From positions 1 through 64,000 of the IMG/VR virus record IMGVR_UViG_3300036985_002546: a stretch of DNA of 64,000 nucleotides. The stretch is one strand, 5' to 3'. The notes beneath the pieces are model-generated. The model worked only from the letters and a program-made list of their open reading frames with translations. It did not search any database and was not told the DNA's origin. Positions 59,974 to 64,000 of the stretch are shown here, piece after piece. The translations under genes were made by a program, and so were the position numbers. Origin of the DNA: a virus. Position 1 is the first letter of the stretch; each line of letters starts with the position of its first letter.

Positions 59974-61641
59974 TTACTTCAAGTTAGTTTTCATACCACC
60001 AAACGGATCGAATGGACTTCTCATAAACTCTTGACTGCTTCTACAAATTGGGCACACTGAGTTACTTTTGTGCAGTAATCCGTGTACAACACAAGATTTA
60101 TATGTATTGTGTGTTCTAATCTGTTCATCTTCAACTACATTGTTCAGTGTATCACGAATTGGGTCGGCAAGAGAGGTATACATGCGATTTGTTTGAGTAG
60201 TAGCTGATCTAAGTATAGCATTCGGATCATATGAATCAGACCGCAGATAAAAGGGTGTAGAAGATAATGGAACACTGTACCAAGACTTTTTGGTTGTAGG
60301 TGGTGTAGCTGTGTTGTTCTCAGGAAATGGTAGTGGTGCTTGAGGTGCTATTGGAGGTTTTTTGTATCCAAATTGCCCACCTTTACCTCTGTTAGGATTA
60401 CCTGTACCTGGTCCTCCTGGACTACCTCTACCTCGTTTTTGTGCCGACATTGGAGTAGGTGTAGCCTTTGGTGCAGCAATAGGTGTAGGTGTAGGTCTTG
60501 GAGCGGGTGTAGGAGCAGGTGCGGAAGGTCTTGGAATTACAGCAGGTTTTGGTGCTGCTTGTGGTGCTTGAGGTAGCGCAGGTCTCGGAATCTTTACCGT
60601 TTGTGGAGAATTTGCAAACTCATTTACGGTCTTAGGTGCCGTCTTAAAGTCATTTGTGGTCCTAGGTGCCGTCTTAAAGTCATTGGTGGTCTTAGGTGCG
60701 TTCGCAAAAGCATTAGAGGTAGCAGGAGCAGGTGCTGCTATAGGTTTACTTGGTGGTACAAGAGCCGGACCTATGTTACTACTATGAACTTGAGGTAATG
60801 CAGGACCAATATTTCCTCCAAAGTTTTCCGACTGAGAAGACATATCTACAGGTTTATTAGTTGGAGCTAATTTTAAATTAGCAGGCATTTTTGGTGCAGG
60901 TGGAGTTGCAGGACCTTGTGGCACTAATGGAGCTAATTTAGTTGTCGGTGGTGCACTAATAGGTGAAGCTGCTTGTGTAGATTGTTTATTCCACCCAGCT
61001 CCTGGTCCTACCGACGGAGGCGGTGGTTGTGCTGGTGCGGCAGCAGCAACCTGATCCATAAAATGTGGACCAACTGTTGGAGGAGTACTAGGTACAGACG
61101 GTTCCGATCGGGGTGGTAGAGGTATGGACTGCGGATTATACTGAACCCCTGGAACGTGTACACCCTCTTGTGGATTTAATGCTTGTTCTGCATCCTGAAC
61201 CTGCTGTTCTTTGAACGATCCTCCTCTACCCATCATACGTCCTACAGTACGTGGTGCTTGAGCAGCAGCACTAATTACTGTATTGGGTGCCTGTAGTTGA
61301 GAAGAACCGGCTTCAGAACCCATACCGTAACCAATATTGTAACCAATTCCAAGTGGATTGAAAGCGTACTGTGAGTTAGGACCTACACCTCCTACAGCCT
61401 TTTTAATTTTACTGCAAGAACAATTAAGACCTTTCCCACAACTACACTCAATACCTTCTCCTTTATTAATCAATAATTCCAGTAGTTTCAAATCTGAAGA
61501 ATTGCTTGATTTTTTAGTTTTTGCTTCGCGTTGTACATCTAGCGCAATCGCAACCGCTTGTTCCTGTGGTTTACCTGCACCTAACTCCCGTTTAATATTA
61601 GTTCCCACGGCAGAATCTTTTTTGCTGTGTATTAATGGCAT
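59974..61641 (-). CDS. Pro/Ala/Thr-rich virion protein with N-terminal basic domain and zinc motifs
   Basis: 555 aa. Residues 1-42 (MPLIHSKKDSAVGTNIKREL, GKPQEQAVAIALDVQRE) form a small basic domain found at the start of various phage head proteins. CSCGKGLNCSCSK follows at ~68-80. About 300 residues of Pro/Ala-rich linker include 10-residue repeats (APKTTNDFKT type) at ~300-345. The last ~90 residues hold YLRSDSYDPNAILR and a zinc-ribbon-like pair with CVVHG and CPICRSS. It may link DNA or portal to capsid. Not named. Confidence 0.73.
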   Translation of the reverse strand: MPLIHSKKDSAVGTNIKRELGAGKPQEQAVAIALDVQREAKTKKSSNSSDLKLLELLINKGEGIECSCGKGLNCSCSKIKKAVGGVGPNSQYAFNPLGIGYNIGYGMGSEAGSSQLQAPNTVISAAAQAPRTVGRMMGRGGSFKEQQVQDAEQALNPQEGVHVPGVQYNPQSIPLPPRSEPSVPSTPPTVGPHFMDQVAAAAPAQPPPPSVGPGAGWNKQSTQAASPISAPPTTKLAPLVPQGPATPPAPKMPANLKLAPTNKPVDMSSQSENFGGNIGPALPQVHSSNIGPALVPPSKPIAAPAPATSNAFANAPKTTNDFKTAPRTTNDFKTAPKTVNEFANSPQTVKIPRPALPQAPQAAPKPAVIPRPSAPAPTPAPRPTPTPIAAPKATPTPMSAQKRGRGSPGGPGTGNPNRGKGGQFGYKKPPIAPQAPLPFPENNTATPPTTKKSWYSVPLSSTPFYLRSDSYDPNAILRSATTQTNRMYTSLADPIRDTLNNVVEDEQIRTHNTYKSCVVHGLLHKSNSVCPICRSSQEFMRSPFDPFGGMKTNLK

Positions 61642-61651
61642 ATTGTAACCT

Positions 61652-63772
61652 TTACTGTTTATTCAGACCAGCATGGTCTGCATACTGAGTGTTTGGATCT
61701 GCACTATCCTGTTCACTAGCATCCGGTTGTGGCTGCTGTTGTGCAGATTGTTGAAGAGCTTGTTGGTATACAGGATTAAGCACAGTATCACCACCTGGTA
61801 GAGGCGGTAATCCGATAGACACGCGACCTTCATTCAGAGTCTTGTAAGATGAAATTTGCTCTACTAACATTTGATGTTTTTCAGTTTCCGATAATTCATC
61901 TAGACCTACAAACTCAAATGCAAAATGGTCGTCAATCTTGTCTATTATATTTCTATTAAGTAGTTTTGCCATAAAACGAAGTAATGGCTTTAAACCACGA
62001 TCTCTAGAGGCTTTAATTTTCCATTCTTGTGAAGATTCGAACAGCGGAGTTTGTTGTTGTCCTCCGTGCATATCAAAGTTCAATTCAGCAGGATCAATTT
62101 GATACACTGCGGTAGATAATTTTATTAAATAATCTAGCCATTTACCAAATTCCATTTCTGAATTTGATTTAGCTAAATCCACCCACTCTAAACCTTCTGT
62201 TTGTAGTATTGGTGTGGTCCAACTACTTTCCACACCTGACGCTTGAGCAGCCCATTGTCTTCTAAAACCTTCTAGTTGTTCTTGTGTAAAATTATCACCT
62301 TTTAAGTTTAAAATTCCTTTAGCTTGTGTGCCGTGGGAAAAAAACCGACGATTATATAATTCTGTGAACAAATGTGCCGTAACTACTGTTATTAATTGCT
62401 CTAATTCGCCATATCCGTAACCTTGAATATAAATATCACTCCGTGGATTACGTACACCAAATGCTAATTCATCAGAACTGTATACGTTTTCTATTTGTCC
62501 GTTTATTATTTGTACATAAGAAATAGGAGCTTTTCCACCTGATGAAGGTACTCCATATTCTCTTCCTTGGTACAGGTTAGCGAACCTAGCTGGCATGGAC
62601 GGTACAAAGCCAGATCTATCGTGGTAGCTCGCGTTTACACCTACATATCGATCATCTGCTGCAATTCTTATAGTTGATGCATCAACAGTCAAAAATTCAA
62701 ACGGAATATTTAATCGATCAGGAACAATTTCGAAACAACAGTTGTGGCTTACAAATCCGTTAGCTATATAACTGTGGTCTTCTTCCACCTCTAAGTTGAA
62801 CACAGGTAGGTTTTCTACCCACTCCTTAGATACCTTTCCTATTTTGATATAGAAATATTCATCTTGACTGTCAGTAACAGAATACTTAGGCTTCGGATAG
62901 CAGAGATAGTGGTCTTCCGTTAGATTCTCTGCATCCACCCACTCTGGTTTTATATTCTTTTCTCTATATGGGGTCAGTCTAAACCACTTTTCAGTTATTG
63001 CTAAGAACGGATGTTCTGCTGTTGCACTAATAGACTGCGAACCAGATTTTAATGTAATAAGGTCCCCAGTGTAGTTGCTGTGTTTCTTAGCCACAACAGT
63101 ACGAAGATTACCTGTGTGTGTTCGCACTACATCACCAATCTCTACACTCTCAATAGGTGTAGGCGCCCCATTAACACCCTCAACCATAGTACCCGCAGGC
63201 AAACATTGGTCAAAAAGTAGGCTGTCACGCGTCATTTTTCGTAGAAAAGTCTCAAAGTCATCGCGTTGTACATTACTGTACGGATTTCTCTCTGCTTTGC
63301 CACAACGCATAATGAAGTCTTCTAACTCTTTAATAAAGGCAACTTCAGCCGGTGTTGTAGTGTGATCAGGATCTTTATGCTTAACCACAAATCCTAGTGA
63401 TTTAGTCCATCTATATGGTTGAGCAAAAGTAGCAACTTGTGAACAACGTGTGTTAATAATTGCAGATATAATTGATAATTGACCTGCAATTCTCTTTAAA
63501 ACATCATAAGTTAGGCTAAATCTACGATCTTTATACCCAAGACTATACTGCAACGCAAGAGGATCATGCATCCATGATTTTTGCGATCTATCTGCATCTG
63601 AGTTAGGTAACTGTTTCCATGATTTTTCTAGTTCTTTACGTACTAACGCAGGAATGTGTGCAGTAGCTGATTGGGCAGCTACAACACTTTTTACTACATC
63701 TTCCATATCAAAAGAAGATGTATTTTTTGCAGTCCTACGATTTTTAGTCGTGTTTCTCTGGTTAGTTGCCAT
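61652..63772 (-). CDS. Portal protein containing a mini-intein
   Basis: 706-aa precursor; about 551 aa after intein removal. The N-extein (residues 1-189) has YSLGYKDRRFSLTYDVLKRI, INTRCSQVATFAQ and ends LLFDQ. The C-extein starts CCFEIVPDRLN and has LTVDASTIRIAADDRY, ISYVQIINGQIENVYSSDEL, YGYGELEQLITVVTAHLFTE, NFTQEQLEGFRRQWAA, the core of phage portals, ending with a Gln-rich tail. Portals form the dodecameric DNA channel at one capsid vertex. The start ATG 63772 follows the stop of the 63773-63976 frame with no gap. Confidence 0.92.
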   Translation of the reverse strand: MATNQRNTTKNRRTAKNTSSFDMEDVVKSVVAAQSATAHIPALVRKELEKSWKQLPNSDADRSQKSWMHDPLALQYSLGYKDRRFSLTYDVLKRIAGQLSIISAIINTRCSQVATFAQPYRWTKSLGFVVKHKDPDHTTTPAEVAFIKELEDFIMRCGKAERNPYSNVQRDDFETFLRKMTRDSLLFDQCLPAGTMVEGVNGAPTPIESVEIGDVVRTHTGNLRTVVAKKHSNYTGDLITLKSGSQSISATAEHPFLAITEKWFRLTPYREKNIKPEWVDAENLTEDHYLCYPKPKYSVTDSQDEYFYIKIGKVSKEWVENLPVFNLEVEEDHSYIANGFVSHNCCFEIVPDRLNIPFEFLTVDASTIRIAADDRYVGVNASYHDRSGFVPSMPARFANLYQGREYGVPSSGGKAPISYVQIINGQIENVYSSDELAFGVRNPRSDIYIQGYGYGELEQLITVVTAHLFTELYNRRFFSHGTQAKGILNLKGDNFTQEQLEGFRRQWAAQASGVESSWTTPILQTEGLEWVDLAKSNSEMEFGKWLDYLIKLSTAVYQIDPAELNFDMHGGQQQTPLFESSQEWKIKASRDRGLKPLLRFMAKLLNRNIIDKIDDHFAFEFVGLDELSETEKHQMLVEQISSYKTLNEGRVSIGLPPLPGGDTVLNPVYQQALQQSAQQQPQPDASEQDSADPNTQYADHAGLNKQ
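62741..63205 (-). other. Mini-intein (155 aa) in the portal gene
   Basis: Precursor residues 190-344. Block A is CLPAGTMVEG (C1), block B has SATAEHPFLAI (TxxH), block F is PVFNLEVEEDHSYIAN, and block G GFVSHN is followed by Cys+1. All residues needed for splicing are present, so it should be active. Only ~55 residues separate the splicing halves, so there is no endonuclease domain. It interrupts a conserved portal motif (FDQ/CFEI), as inteins usually do. Confidence 0.93.
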
Positions 63773-63976
63773 TTAACTTACCCAGCTTTCTTCTACAAGA
63801 GGCATAACACTCTGCCCGGTAGTTTCTGTCTCTACCTTATTTCTGTTTAGCGTTACATTTCTGCTACTCTTACGAGAGTTAAACAGAGAAATATTAGTAT
63901 TTAGGTTACGTTGCATAGGTTGCCTACTGGCTGAATAATCCTTTGCAATACTACCTAACACTATTGTATTAGCCAT
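63773..63976 (-). CDS. Small ORF ending in the tnpB-like 30-bp motif
   Basis: 67 aa from ATG 63976; the frame is open to TTG 63991 and on to the window edge, so it may be longer. It is Asn/Ser/Arg-rich (NLNTNISLFNSRKSSRNVTL). Its last 18 residues include GQSVMPLVEE, from DNA 28/30 identical to the tnpB 3' end. It could be a remnant of a second element, or a native gene from which tnpB picked up sequence. Stop and portal start are adjacent. Confidence 0.5.
   Translation of the reverse strand: MANTIVLGSIAKDYSASRQPMQRNLNTNISLFNSRKSSRNVTLNRNKVETETTGQSVMPLVEESWVS
63788..63817 (-). repeat. 30-bp motif, portal-side copy
   Basis: Differs from 17419-17448 at two positions. One change breaks the outer base pairs of the 6-bp hairpin next to the loop, leaving GGCA/TGCC. 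It lies 16 bp before the portal start codon. Confidence 0.72.
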
Positions 63977-64000
63977 TATTATTTTTTCCAATCCAATTAT

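Noticed and set aside
60600-60720. Regular repeats that could suggest a CRISPR array
   Set aside because: The units are in frame within a gene, have no spacers and encode a decapeptide repeat. No cas genes are nearby.
63745-63760. AGAAACACGA shared by the portal start region and the tnpB right junction
   Set aside because: Only 10 bp and both copies are coding (R-N-T). Likely chance despite similar distance from the 30-bp motif.
1-64000. tRNA genes, origin of replication, attachment sites
   Set aside because: I looked for cloverleaf-like sequence with TTCGA-type arms and for iteron clusters and saw none. No gap without a gene exceeds about 200 nt.

Overview
This window is one block of the virion-structure region of a large tailed phage (Caudoviricetes) with a contractile, myovirus-type tail. 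Every gene I can support lies on the minus strand, so transcription runs from high to low coordinates. The DNA is visibly AT-rich except around the capsid genes. The evidence for a myovirus is the gene order: portal, prohead protease, scaffold-like protein, major capsid protein, neck proteins, tail sheath, tail tube, frameshifted tail chaperones, tape measure, hub with lytic transglycosylase, spike, LysM-gp25 and J-type baseplate proteins, tailspike and fibres. I see no tRNA, rRNA, integrase or CRISPR array, and nothing that identifies the host.

Layout in the direction of transcription. 64.0-51.1 kb, head assembly: an intein-containing portal, several Pro/Gln-rich virion proteins, a LAGLIDADG homing endonuclease that has split a small gene, an InPase-domain protein, a 1040-aa chimeric protein with sigma-region-2-like and topoisomerase-IB-like segments, and the prohead protease behind a good sigma70-like promoter. 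51.1-48.5 kb: scaffold-like protein and major capsid protein, with higher GC and a strong terminator. 48.4-46.2 kb: small accessory genes, two of them carrying the same 78-bp leader. 46.1-41.1 kb: neck and connector proteins. 41.1-33.7 kb: sheath, a triple-repeat protein, a J-domain protein, tube, chaperones and tape measure. 33.7-23.2 kb: hub, spike and baseplate. 23.2-19.7 kb: a beta-helix tailspike.

19.7-6.9 kb is the most unusual part. A multi-gene cassette (named here T-U-B-A-S) is repeated in tandem, giving eight paralogous proteins of about 330 aa, three of about 95 aa, two PKD-like proteins and two copies of a small gene. A TnpB-type element sits in the start of one copy of the small gene, between imperfect 16-bp direct repeats. 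6.9-4.7 kb holds three more tail-tip proteins. 4.7-1.2 kb is a small non-structural group: an unknown protein, a DnaA-domain-IV-like protein, a UvsW-like helicase, a virion-type protein, an Xre repressor-like protein and an unknown protein closed by a terminator. The window ends inside a further tail-fibre gene.

The best candidates for something new are the tandem adhesin cassette array, the TnpB insertion together with a 30-bp sequence it shares with a locus next to the portal gene, the portal mini-intein with a stand-alone homing endonuclease nearby, the chimeric 1040-aa virion protein, and a 300-nt dual-frame overlap encoding a winged-helix-like protein.
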